A stretch of 64,000 bases of DNA from Pantoea agglomerans NBRC 102470. Lineage in GTDB: Bacteria > Pseudomonadota > Gammaproteobacteria > Enterobacterales > Enterobacteriaceae. Shown in pieces: positions 18,279 to 25,605 of the stretch. The stretch covers positions 124,001 through 188,000 of the forward strand of contig NZ_BCZA01000001.1 in the NCBI RefSeq assembly GCF_001598475.1, written 5' to 3'. The stretch's first letter is position 1. Each line of letters starts with the position of its first letter. The translations under genes were made by a program, and so were the position numbers. The notes under the pieces were generated by a model. It was not told the DNA's origin, did no database searches, and saw only the letters and a list, made by a program, of their open reading frames with translations.

Positions 18279-19157
18279 ATGGATAGAAAACTCAGTGTTT
18301 ATAACTACACACGCAACAGAGATAAGTTACTGGCAAATCTTGTCAATATCATAGAGGGTATGACATGTGACGGACAGGTTGATGCCAAAGAATTACTTTA
18401 CCTTGATACTTGGTTATTGGAAGCAGAATCAATCAGCGAAAATTATTGCGTCCAGGTTATTCGAGATAAAATGGCAGCCATTTTAGAAGATGGTGTAATC
18501 GAAGAAGTTGAATTGAAGCAATTCAAAGATGATTTACTAAATATTCAACAAAACCTTCTCGATACCCCTGACGTTGACTTCTATTCAACCGAATCTGATA
18601 AACACCTTCTAGAAGGTCTGTGTAAAGGCATGCTAGCCAATCATGAGTTATCGGAAGATGAGATCCGCTATCTTCGTTGGTGGTTATCCAATAATGGTTT
18701 GTTAAAAACAAACTTCCCCGGTAAAGATCTTTATCTTCTGATTGAGAACATCTTGGCTGATGGTGTTGTAACACCTGATGAAAGAGAAGAACTGAATGAG
18801 GCTATGATAGCCTTTACGGGCTGCGATTTAGCCACTGGATCGGTTGATGGTCTTTCAATTCGTTCACCGCTTGAACATGTGGATGAGTTGAAAATCAAAG
18901 GCTCTGTGTTTTGTCTTACAGGAAAGTTTCTTTGCGGATCGCGTTCCTCCTGTGCCGCTGAAATTGAAGCGGCAGGCGGAATTGTAATCGATGACATCAC
19001 TCAAAAATTAGACTACCTAATTATTGGGACTTTGAGTTCAAGAGATTGGCGCTATCAAAGCTATGGCCGAAAAATAGAAAAAGCCATTGAATACCGTGAA
19101 AAGGGACATTCTTTGAAGATCATCAGCGAAGAACATTGGCGTCAGCATTCTGCATGA
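18279..19157 (+). CDS. Acidic repeat protein with C-terminal BRCT domain
   Basis: A 292-residue protein whose function I do not recognise. Residues 1-180 hold four related helical units, each around a short acidic turn: DGQVDAKE (31), DGVIEEVE (71), NHELSEDE (121) and DGVVTPDE (161). This resembles TerB-like or EF-hand-like helical repeats. Residues 205-290 form a BRCT domain of the DNA ligase LigA/DNA polymerase type (GSVFCLTGKF, IEAAGGIVIDDITQKLDYLIIG, ending EEHWRQH). BRCT domains bind DNA ends or phosphate groups. It sits between cI and the integrase, a place where P2-like phages may carry cargo. A GGGGG ribosome-binding site precedes the ATG. AT-rich. Confidence 0.75.
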   Translation: MDRKLSVYNYTRNRDKLLANLVNIIEGMTCDGQVDAKELLYLDTWLLEAESISENYCVQVIRDKMAAILEDGVIEEVELKQFKDDLLNIQQNLLDTPDVDFYSTESDKHLLEGLCKGMLANHELSEDEIRYLRWWLSNNGLLKTNFPGKDLYLLIENILADGVVTPDEREELNEAMIAFTGCDLATGSVDGLSIRSPLEHVDELKIKGSVFCLTGKFLCGSRSSCAAEIEAAGGIVIDDITQKLDYLIIGTLSSRDWRYQSYGRKIEKAIEYREKGHSLKIISEEHWRQHSA

Positions 19158-19203
19158 TGCTCGTTATGTGGTCATGTTTAAAAGCCAGAAATCAAACATC
19201 GAC

Positions 19204-19223
19204 TACTGTTTTTATATACAGCA
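19204..19223. promoter_or_regulatory. LexA (SOS) box upstream of the integrase
   Basis: TACTGTTTTTATATACAGCA has an intact CTGT-N8-ACAG core with an AT-rich centre, very close to the enterobacterial LexA consensus. It lies about 35 bp before the integrase ATG, in the 98-bp gap after the BRCT gene, so it could make the integrase and DUF6602 gene DNA-damage-inducible. Confidence 0.7.
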
Positions 19224-19255
19224 AAAAGTCCTCATTTGTTTTTTGAGGAAACTGT

Positions 19256-20293
19256 ATGTCTGTTAGAAAATCCGAAAACGGAAAGTGGGTTTGTGATTTT
19301 TACTCGGCGGGCAGAGGAAGTAAGCGAATTCGCAAAAGCTATGCAACTCGCGGCGAGGCTTTACGTTACGAGCGAGAGCAGCTAGCTAAAGGCAGCGATT
19401 CCAGCATAAACACTATTGAGGCAGAAGCTCGCGCGGTTCGCCTCAGTGAGTTAGTTAATGATTGCTATGAATTACATGGAAGGTCTTTGACCGATGGCGA
19501 TGCAAGGTTGCAAAAATTGAAATCATTCTGTCATAACTTGGGTGACCCAGATGCTTTCACACTTAACCAAGAAATGTTTGCGGGCTATCGTAAGCAGCGA
19601 TTGGCGGGAGACTTCACCGCTAATCCAAAGCATGGCATCAAGAAACTACCGAAAGAAGCCACAGTAAACCGTGAACACGCTTACTTACGTGCAGTGTTTA
19701 ATGAACTAAAAAGGCTGGGACGTTGGAAAGGCGATAATCCACTTGATGGTGTGCGGCTCTTTCGCGAGAGTGAAAACGAACTGTCATTCTTATACGAGGA
19801 GGATATTAAAAGATTACGCCATGAGTGTGACGCATCATCAAATAAAGATCTTGGCATTATTTTACGTATTTGCCTCGCAACCGGCGCCCGTTGGAGTGAA
19901 GCCGAGCAGTTGAGGTAATCTCAAGTTATGCCTTTACGAATCACTTATACCAATACGAAAAGTAAAAAAAATCGCACTATCCCAATATCGAAAGGACTTC
20001 ATGCATTAGTTCCGAAAAGTCGCGGTCTACTATTTGACAATGCTTATGATGTTTTCGGGTTTGCGATTGAAAGAGCGAACATTGAATTGCCAGACGGCCA
20101 ACGCACCCATGTTTTGAGACATACGTTTGCAAGTCACTTCATGATGAATGGTGGAAATATATTAATTCTTCAGCAGATCTTGGGACATTCAACTATACAA
20201 ATGGCAATGAGATATAGTCATTTTTCACCTGAACATCTTGAGGCAGCTATACAACTCAATCCCTTTGACAGAGTGCTTAAAAATGATAAATGA
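19256..20293 (+). pseudogene. P2-type tyrosine integrase with in-frame stop
   Basis: The whole reading frame is 345 codons plus stop, the size of P2-family integrases (about 337). It starts MSVRKSENGKWVCDFYSAGR (arm-binding domain) and carries the catalytic Arg in ATGARWSEAEQL (codon 212), HxxR in THVLRHTFASH, His in LGHSTIQ and Tyr in RYSHFSP (about codon 320). A TAA at codon 221 (19916-19918) cuts it nine codons after the catalytic Arg. Sequence resumes in the same frame, with an ATG at 19928 that could restart translation of the last 121 residues. One base change would restore it. It is probably inactive unless the stop is read through. Confidence 0.8.
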
Positions 20294-21656
20294 AGCAACC
20301 GAATTATTGAGTATTTTCGTTCGCGTTGAACAAGATAAGCTAAACAAGCAGAGCATGCCTCATATGCCTACTTTGGGCAAAGCTTATGAGGAAATTACTA
20401 AACAAGGTATTAATCAGAATTTTGCAATCCCCAAGGGATTGCAGCTTAATGTTGTTAGTGGGTTCATAAGGGTTGGAGATGAGCTCATACCAAACCAAAT
20501 TGACTGCATGCTTATCAGAGGTGAGGCCGAGAGATATGGCATAACAGATGAATACATATGTGACATTGAAAACGTACTAGCTATTTTCGAAGTTAAAAAA
20601 AATCTTAGTAAAGATGATTTCACTGATGCATACGAGCATTTGGCCGTATTGAGGAAGAAGTACAGTGAGTATTTTTCAAACAAAATGGATGCCATGGAGG
20701 AGAGGCCCAACATAGATGTTGCCTCTGAAATATTTTCCAAGCTTACCGGCATAGCGGGTCCACAATGCTACGATGATATTTATTCTTTACCGGAGCAGCA
20801 TCAAGTGCTCTTTTATTCGTTAGTGGTCGAACAACTCGCGCCTGTAACCATAATTCATGGATATGGTGGCTATAAAACTGAAAAAGGGCTTAGGGATGTT
20901 TTCGTTGATTATTTAGATGAGGAAAATTATCTAAAACAGCTAACTGAGAAGAAGCGTGCTCAAGAGGAAAAAAAAGGCGATTCAGTTACTATGATTCGTG
21001 GTATGAATAGCCTACCGACACTAATAATATCGAATGAATTCTCTTTGGTTAAAATAAATGGTCTTCCTTATTCATTTTCAATGCAAAATAATAAAGATGA
21101 CTGGGTCGTAATAGCTTCATGCAGAGATAATCCACTTCGAATTATGCTAGAGCTTATATGGAGCAAGATTTCAGTTTTTTGTGAAGCGAATATGCCATGG
21201 GGAGATGATGATCAGGCTGAAAACTTAGCACCATTAATTTTTGCAAAGGTTGTTCGAAAGGATGAACATTTAGGTTGGCATTATAGATCTTTTGAATTAT
21301 CAGCTAAGAAGTTAAGATCATTACTACCGATTAAATATGAACCATTTAGAATATCTAAGGCCGCAATTTACATTGTTCAACGTTTATCTTTTAAATCAGA
21401 CGGGTATGCGATTAATGATGAAAATAGATTATTATGTAAACAAGCAGGATATGAGCTTGATGAAATAGTTGAAGAATTAATCTCTACCACTTACTTTGCT
21501 ATTAATCAAAATAGTTTGTTTACTATACATAGGACCACTTACGTTCTTGATTTCGATGAATATGGAGTAGTAGATAGTCAGTTTCCTAGACTTAAACTTT
21601 GGTGCGATAAGAATAAGCTGAAGTTAGGAATTGTTTATTGTATCACGTTAAGTTAA
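20283..21656 (+). CDS. DUF6602-like protein with PD-(D/E)XK nuclease-type motif
   Basis: A 457-residue protein. The N-terminal third has a restriction-endonuclease-like pattern: Tyr-Glu in LGKAYEEITK (Glu36), Asp74 in NQIDCMLI and Glu103-x-Lys105 in LAIFEVKKNL, compatible with the DUF6602 family as I know it. The rest is unrecognised, with mixed helix and strand. The ATG overlaps the integrase stop by 11 bp, so translation is probably coupled to it. GC content is the lowest in the window, a sign of transfer. It is the last gene before attR, a common cargo position in P2-like elements, so a defence or other host-benefit role is possible but unproven. Confidence 0.7.
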   Translation: MINEATELLSIFVRVEQDKLNKQSMPHMPTLGKAYEEITKQGINQNFAIPKGLQLNVVSGFIRVGDELIPNQIDCMLIRGEAERYGITDEYICDIENVLAIFEVKKNLSKDDFTDAYEHLAVLRKKYSEYFSNKMDAMEERPNIDVASEIFSKLTGIAGPQCYDDIYSLPEQHQVLFYSLVVEQLAPVTIIHGYGGYKTEKGLRDVFVDYLDEENYLKQLTEKKRAQEEKKGDSVTMIRGMNSLPTLIISNEFSLVKINGLPYSFSMQNNKDDWVVIASCRDNPLRIMLELIWSKISVFCEANMPWGDDDQAENLAPLIFAKVVRKDEHLGWHYRSFELSAKKLRSLLPIKYEPFRISKAAIYIVQRLSFKSDGYAINDENRLLCKQAGYELDEIVEELISTTYFAINQNSLFTIHRTTYVLDFDEYGVVDSQFPRLKLWCDKNKLKLGIVYCITLS

Positions 21657-21760
21657 ATGACTACATTCATCCACATTGACCCAAGCAACCCCATATTGAC
21701 CTTAGGAAAGTGCTGATTTTGCTTAAATTATTGAAATCATTGCTTCTATTAAGATCTTTG

Positions 21761-21814
21761 AAATCCCTCGGCTGTAAGGCTGTGCGGGTTCAAGTCCCGC
21801 CCCGGGCACCATAT
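21761..21814 (+). repeat. attR: second copy of the 54-bp tRNA-Leu repeat
   Basis: Exact repeat of 16095-16148. It is a partial tRNA-Leu 3' end, without the 5' half, so it is not a functional tRNA. It marks the right end of the integrated element. Confidence 0.92.
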
Positions 21815-21866
21815 TTCTGCCGAAGAAAATCTAATAAAATAAAAGCAATATGCAGTAATGTCGTAA

Positions 21867-21875
21867 CCGCCCAAG
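21867..21875 (+). other. Left arm of a terminator split by the IS element
   Basis: ACCGCCCA-type stem arm immediately before the IS. Together with TGGGCGGTTTTTTT at 23328-23341 it forms a second copy of the terminator found at 16188-16212. This would be the original chromosomal terminator of the tRNA operon, now beyond attR. Confidence 0.6.
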
Positions 21876-21926
21876 TGAAGTGAACCCCGAAAGTTGGACA
21901 CCCAACGATTAGGGGTTTTCTGTTTT

Positions 21927-22453
21927 ATGGCCAGGAAAAGTTTACGCCAGAATTTAAGCAGCAGGTTGTTGTTCATTACCTCAACAGTGATGACGGTGCC
22001 AAAGCAACGGCCCGGCGTTTCGGCATTGATCATGGGGCAGTGCGAAGATGGACGGAACACTGGAAGGTCAGTGGTCAGGCCGGTTTCCTCATCAAAACCG
22101 CGCGTTACTCCGCTGCTTTCAAAGAATCCGTCGTCCGCTATATGTGGGATAACGCCGCTTCGTCCCGTAAGGCCGCTGCTGTATTTCAGATTGCTGCTGC
22201 CTGTACCGTCAGCCGCTGGGAGCGTCTTTATCGTGAGGGGGATATTCTGGCTCTTCAGGATAAGCCCCGAGGACGACCCGGAATGTCTGCAAAAAAATCC
22301 AAATCAGCCCCCGCCTCTGTCGGCCAGCGACCGAATTTTACGACCCCGGAAGAGGAGCTGGAGTATCTTCGCGCAGAGAACGCTTACCTAAAAAAGCTGC
22401 ATGCCTTAATTCAGGAAAAGCAGTTGCAGACGCGGAAGACAAAACGCGGATAG
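21927..22453 (+). pseudogene. IS3-family orfA with a one-base deletion
   Basis: The helix-turn-helix protein of the transposase. Starting at the ATG 21927 the frame would read MARKKFTPEF... if the A-run at 21936-21939 had one more A; as it stands the frame is shifted after four codons. Downstream the correct frame is open to the TAG at 22451-22453 and encodes paired helix-turn-helix units (GAKATARRFGIDHGAVRRW and ASSRKAAAVFQIAAACTVSRW) and a C-terminal leucine-zipper-like ELEYLRAENAYLKKL. An internal ATG at 22040 could give a shortened protein. Transcript slippage in the A-run could also rescue it. Confidence 0.75.
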
Positions 22454-23295
22454 TTTCTGTATTAAGGCCCCTGTATAAACTGTCATCTCTCCTGCATATC
22501 GCCGGTCTGGCGCGCAGCACGTTCTATTATCAGCTGAAAATCCGCTGTTGTGATGACCGCCACTCTTCAGTCAGCCAAAGAATAGTGTCCTTGTTCCATT
22601 ACCATAAAGGACGCTACGGATATCGCCGTATTACGCTGGCCCTGCGCAATGAAGGGCATGTAATAAATCATAAAACGGTTCGTAAGCTCATGCGTAAACA
22701 ACAGCTCTCTTCAAATCTAAGGGCTAAAAAGTACAATTCCTACAAGGGGATATACGGGAAGACAGCGCCAGATGTGCTGCAACGCGACTTCACTGCCGAT
22801 AAGCCGAAGCAGAAGTGGGTGACGGACGTGACGGAGTTCAGGGTGGGGAGCAAAAAGCTGTACCTCTCTCCCGTTATGGATCTCTACAACCGCGAGATTA
22901 TTGCCTGGAATATGGATGAGCATCCCGGCATCGGTCTCGTGGCAAAAATGCTGGATGATGTGCTGGACGGGCTGAGTACTGGCGATGGCCCGGTGCTTCA
23001 CTCAGATCAGGGCTGGCAATATCAGATGGCTGTGTATCAGGAAAAGCTCTCTTCAAAAGGCCTGACGCAAAGTATGTCACGTAAAGGTAACTGTCTTGAT
23101 AATGCTGTGATGGAGAATTTTTTTGGGATACTGAAATCAGAATGTTGGTACTGTGAAGAGTACCGTGATGTGGCTCAGTTAAGAGAAGCAGTGGATGAAT
23201 ACATCCATTATTACAACCATGAACGGATTAAAGCTAAATTAAATTCCCTGAGTCCGGTACAGTATCGGACTCAGGGAATATCAGCCGCCACATAA
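22396..23295 (+). CDS. IS3-family orfB, DDE transposase
   Basis: Retroviral-integrase-type catalytic part, in the -1 frame relative to orfA and expressed through slippage at A-AAA-AAG (22390-22396); the start given here is the first codon after that site, as no independent start is obvious. It runs about 299 codons. Key parts: the GRYGYRRITLALRN region, first Asp in KWVTDVTEF, second Asp in VLHSDQGWQYQ, and Glu in NAVMENFFGILKSE. It ends YNHERIKAKLNSLSPVQYR. The catalytic triad is complete, so it could be active if orfA function is supplied. Confidence 0.85.
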   Translation, partial: AACLNSGKAVADAEDKTRIVSVLRPLYKLSSLLHIAGLARSTFYYQLKIRCCDDRHSSVSQRIVSLFHYHKGRYGYRRITLALRNEGHVINHKTVRKLMRKQQLSSNLRAKKYNSYKGIYGKTAPDVLQRDFTADKPKQKWVTDVTEFRVGSKKLYLSPVMDLYNREIIAWNMDEHPGIGLVAKMLDDVLDGLSTGDGPVLHSDQGWQYQMAVYQEKLSSKGLTQSMSRKGNCLDNAVMENFFGILKSECWYCEEYRDVAQLREAVDEYIHYYNHERIKAKLNSLSPVQYRTQGISAAT

Positions 23296-23400
23296 TAAAG
23301 TGTCCAACAAATGGGGTTCACTTCACATGGGCGGTTTTTTTGTGCCTGCTATCTGGCGGATATGGCGACTGCAACCTCCGTTTAGCGGTATAAGCCGACA

Positions 23401-23658
23401 TCAGGCCCGGGAGCTAAACACCAGCTCATCATCAGTGTCACTCACCAGCACCATCCGTTGCGCCTCACCACTGGAAGAGACAAAGGTCACTTCATGGCCG
23501 ATGCTGATATCATCAAAGGCGTCGGTTGGCTGTGACTGCTTCCGGATCTCCAGTACCATCCGCGAGGGGTAGGGTTTATCATTAACCGTATCAATATGAT
23601 AATTGGCGGTAAAATTCAGTTCGGGTTGATCAACCACATAAAATTGTCCTGACGGCAT
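23401..23658 (-). CDS. Hypothetical protein, 85 residues
   Basis: I do not recognise this protein. I chose the ATG at 23656-23658 because AGAGG lies eight bases upstream; a TTG start at 23739 would add 27 residues without a better site. The protein is predicted to be mostly beta-strand and soluble (FYVVDQPELNFTANYHID, EVTFVSSSGEAQRMVLVSDTDDELVF), acidic, with no signal peptide or Cys. It stands alone just past the IS element. Confidence 0.5.
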   Translation of the reverse strand: MPSGQFYVVDQPELNFTANYHIDTVNDKPYPSRMVLEIRKQSQPTDAFDDISIGHEVTFVSSSGEAQRMVLVSDTDDELVFSSRA

Positions 23659-23872
23659 AGTCTTGACCTCTGCGTAATGTTGGCCATAAGTCCCGGTCGG
23701 AACAGGCTGCCTGAAACTTAAGGTTAGCTGAATAATCAATGCCTACAGGCGGCGGTACCTCTTTTTTGATTTCATACGACGGTTGCAAAAATACCTGCCG
23801 CTTGCGCTTGCCTGGTCAGAGAGTCGTACTACGCTTCTTGTTCACATAGCGCGGCTTTTCCAGGCACGCCAT

Positions 23873-23945
23873 TCGGGCATGGTATAAAGGTATTACTGCA
23901 ACTCTTAACGGGTTGACGATGCGGGTTCAACTCCTGCTGCCCGGT
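23873..23945 (+). tRNA. tRNA-like fold, possibly a degenerate tRNA
   Basis: Acceptor arms TCGGGCA / TGCCCGG pair over 7 bp (one G-T). A D-arm (GTA / TAC stem, loop AAAGGTA with GG), an anticodon-type stem CAACT / GGTTG and a T-arm GCGGG-TTCAACT-CCTGC follow, and the total is 73 bases. The anticodon loop is unusual (CTTAACG), and position 26 has an extra base. CCA is not encoded (T-CCT). Not a normal tRNA by eye; could be a relic or a coincidence. Confidence 0.35.
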
Positions 23946-24117
23946 CCTTCTCCTGCATCTACGTTAACGCCAGCCTGGCCCTTTTGGGGTTCTGCCGATT
24001 CATCCCAATTACATCCGATTTCACTCATTTTTGCGGCTTGTGTCGAACTCTGTAACCTGTTGAAACGTTGTGGTTTACCGTATTGTGGTAGCTATTGTTT
24101 GCCGTCGCAGAGAATTA

Positions 24118-24975
24118 ATGCCAATGATTACACCTTCCACACCTGACTTAACTGAACCGGCGGTCCCTCCGGTTATCGGTGTTGTCGCCAGTCAGTTGCT
24201 CAATCCGTATCAACAAAAAATGCTGGACGAAGTGATGCGCCAGCTTAACGCGCGCGGTGTTATCTCGGTGCTACTGAGTGCCGAAACCGACGTCACACTG
24301 ACCGCACTCATCCGGCAGGCTACACCACTCGGGCTGCGTGGTTTGCTGTTACTCCCCGGTAACCGCGTTACTGATGCCTGCAATTTGCCAGTGCTTCAGA
24401 TTGACGCTGAGCCTGAACTGCAGGCGGATGCACTGCGGGCGGGTGAGGTGACAGCGGAATTATTGCTTAAACAGGGGCATCAGCGGTTTGGCTTTATGCA
24501 GGCTCAGCCAGGCGAACTGGCGCAAAAACAGGGCTATCGCGCCGCCCTGCTGGCGGCGGGCATGGCGCTGAACGCCGAACTGACTGTGGGGAGTGATGAT
24601 CGCGACTGCGCTTATCAGGCGATGATGTCTTACCTGAAAAAGACACGTGCTGCTGAGCGTATCCAGGCACTCTTCTGTGAAAGCGATCTGATGGCCTTTG
24701 GTGCAATGCAGGCGATTCGGGATTTTGGTCAGGGTATTCATCTGGCAGTGGCAGGTTTTGGCGATAGTGAAGAAGCCCGCAGCTCAACCTGGCATCTTAC
24801 CAGCTGGTCACCTGACATCCGGCAGATCGCTGGTCGCGTGCTGGATCGCTGGCTGGGACAGCAGGCAGGCAACAGCAGTGCTGAAGAGCAGGGGCAATTA
24901 CAGCGGCGTCACTCTCACGCAGGCAAAGTGCTGCCGGGTGAGATGTCAGCCTGCGGCTGCGCCTTCCGGCATTAA
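24118..24975 (+). CDS. LacI-type sugar-binding domain protein without DNA-binding domain
   Basis: A 285-residue protein matching the periplasmic-binding-protein-like core of LacI/GalR regulators: PPVIGVVASQLLNPYQQKMLDEVMRQL, GLRGLLLLPG, GHQRFGFMQAQPGELAQKQGYRAALLAAG, LFCESDLMAFGAMQAIRDFG, LAVAGFGDSEEA (all read in pieces). The usual N-terminal helix-turn-helix of about 60 residues is absent; the upstream sequence shows no helix-turn-helix in any frame that I can see. The start is either the ATG at 24118 or 24124; both have weak ribosome-binding sites. There is no signal peptide, so it should be cytosolic. It may be a truncated regulator or a binding protein with another role. Confidence 0.6.
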   Translation: MPMITPSTPDLTEPAVPPVIGVVASQLLNPYQQKMLDEVMRQLNARGVISVLLSAETDVTLTALIRQATPLGLRGLLLLPGNRVTDACNLPVLQIDAEPELQADALRAGEVTAELLLKQGHQRFGFMQAQPGELAQKQGYRAALLAAGMALNAELTVGSDDRDCAYQAMMSYLKKTRAAERIQALFCESDLMAFGAMQAIRDFGQGIHLAVAGFGDSEEARSSTWHLTSWSPDIRQIAGRVLDRWLGQQAGNSSAEEQGQLQRRHSHAGKVLPGEMSACGCAFRH

Positions 24976-25006
24976 CCAGCCCGCAACGCAGGCTGGCAGA
25001 ATAATG

Positions 25007-25174
25007 TCAGGCCTGCGGTTGTCCTGCCGGGCCGCTGCCGCCGGGTGCGCCCACCGGCTGCTGCCCGCCAGGTGGTGGCGGTGGTGGGGCATCTCTGCCC
25101 GGTGGCGGCGGTGCACAGGCCGTAAGCGTGGCGAGGATAGCCAGTGTGGATAACAGATAAGCAGTACGTTTCAT
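25007..25174 (-). CDS. Small proline-rich lipoprotein
   Basis: A 55-residue protein starting MKRTAYLLSTLAILATLTAC: a signal peptide with a lipobox ending LTAC, then a short proline/glycine-rich tail (APPPPGRDAPPPPPPGG and so on). The ATG at 25172-25174 has GGGG upstream; the longer frame before it is not plausible. It would be lipid-anchored in the envelope. Function unknown. Confidence 0.6.
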   Translation of the reverse strand: MKRTAYLLSTLAILATLTACAPPPPGRDAPPPPPPGGQQPVGAPGGSGPAGQPQA

Positions 25175-25367
25175 CGTAATTCCCCGATCAGGTAAGCGGA
25201 ACGTTGAGTATAGAGAATTGCAACAAAACCGCCCGGACAGGGCTAAATCATCAACACGCATGGCAAATTGTCGACGATTATTTGAGACGCCTCGCAACTC
25301 GCGCATGCTGGCAATGCGTTTCAGGCCGGAGCGCGCTAAGGTAGCGCTTCATTTAAGAGGAGTCGTT

Positions 25368-25568
25368 ATGAATGGCATGATGAAGTTCGTCCGCGGGTGG
25401 CTGGTGTTCTCTGTACTGTGGGGCGTATTCATGTGGTTTATGTCATGGCATCAGCAGGGCAAAGAGCCTGGTCTGGCGATTCTGACAAGTCTTTACGCCG
25501 GTTTAATCTACCAGGCGCTGATTACCATGGTTGGCCGCTACCGCGCGCGGCGGCAACAGGCTGAGTGA
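25368..25568 (+). CDS. Small inner-membrane protein, 66 residues
   Basis: Two predicted membrane helices (FVRGWLVFSVLWGVFMWFM and LAILTSLYAGLIYQALITMVG) with a short loop and a basic C-terminus (RYRARRQQAE), suggesting a cytoplasmic tail. The ATG has AAGAGG seven bases upstream. Divergent from the lipoprotein gene with about 190 bp between. A perfect terminator follows. Function unknown to me. Confidence 0.65.
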   Translation: MNGMMKFVRGWLVFSVLWGVFMWFMSWHQQGKEPGLAILTSLYAGLIYQALITMVGRYRARRQQAE

Positions 25569-25605
25569 GTTCTGCTGCCGGAGAGGCAGCAGAACGGCGT
25601 TTTTA
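25569..25605 (+). terminator. Rho-independent terminator
   Basis: Perfect 11-bp stem GTTCTGCTGCC / GGCAGCAGAAC with a 5-base loop, then GGCG and five Ts. Ends the small membrane protein transcript and meets the convergent SulP gene. Confidence 0.85.

Larger units (their letters stand above)
16095..21814. mobile_element. Decayed P2/186-like prophage or satellite in tRNA-Leu
   Basis: About 5.7 kb bounded by exact 54-bp att repeats. Content from left to right: integrase C-terminal remnant, gpA remnant, cII pseudogene, cox-like gene, divergent cI, BRCT protein, interrupted integrase, DUF6602 protein. No structural, lysis or complete replication genes remain. Base composition is clearly AT-richer than the flanking host genes, most of all in the DUF6602 gene. 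With both integrase genes broken it is probably fixed in place. Confidence 0.85.
21876..23325 (+). mobile_element. IS3-family insertion sequence
   Basis: About 1,450 bp with imperfect terminal inverted repeats: left TGAAGTGAACCCC-N5-TTGGACAC, right the complement of the same with a different 5-base centre. It carries overlapping orfA and orfB with an A-AAA-AAG slippage site. No clear target-site duplication is visible; the flanks are themselves the two arms of a terminator palindrome, which complicates the comparison. Best described as IS150-like within IS3, from the orfA repeat structure. Confidence 0.88.

Noticed and set aside
18523..18774. Minus-strand frame inside the BRCT gene
   Set aside because: Shadow of the coding frame; no start site or domain.
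21894..22391. Long alternate frame inside the IS orfA region
   Set aside because: It is out of frame with the transposase helix-turn-helix; its first codons only overlap the shifted orfA start.
21876..23325. Target-site duplication of the IS
   Set aside because: The flanking bases AAG and CAT do not match; the surrounding palindrome (CCCA / TGGG) could mimic one, so I do not call a duplication.
24974..24996. CCAGCC / GGCTGG hairpin after the LacI-like gene
   Set aside because: Short stem with a 9-base loop and no T-run; insufficient for a terminator call.
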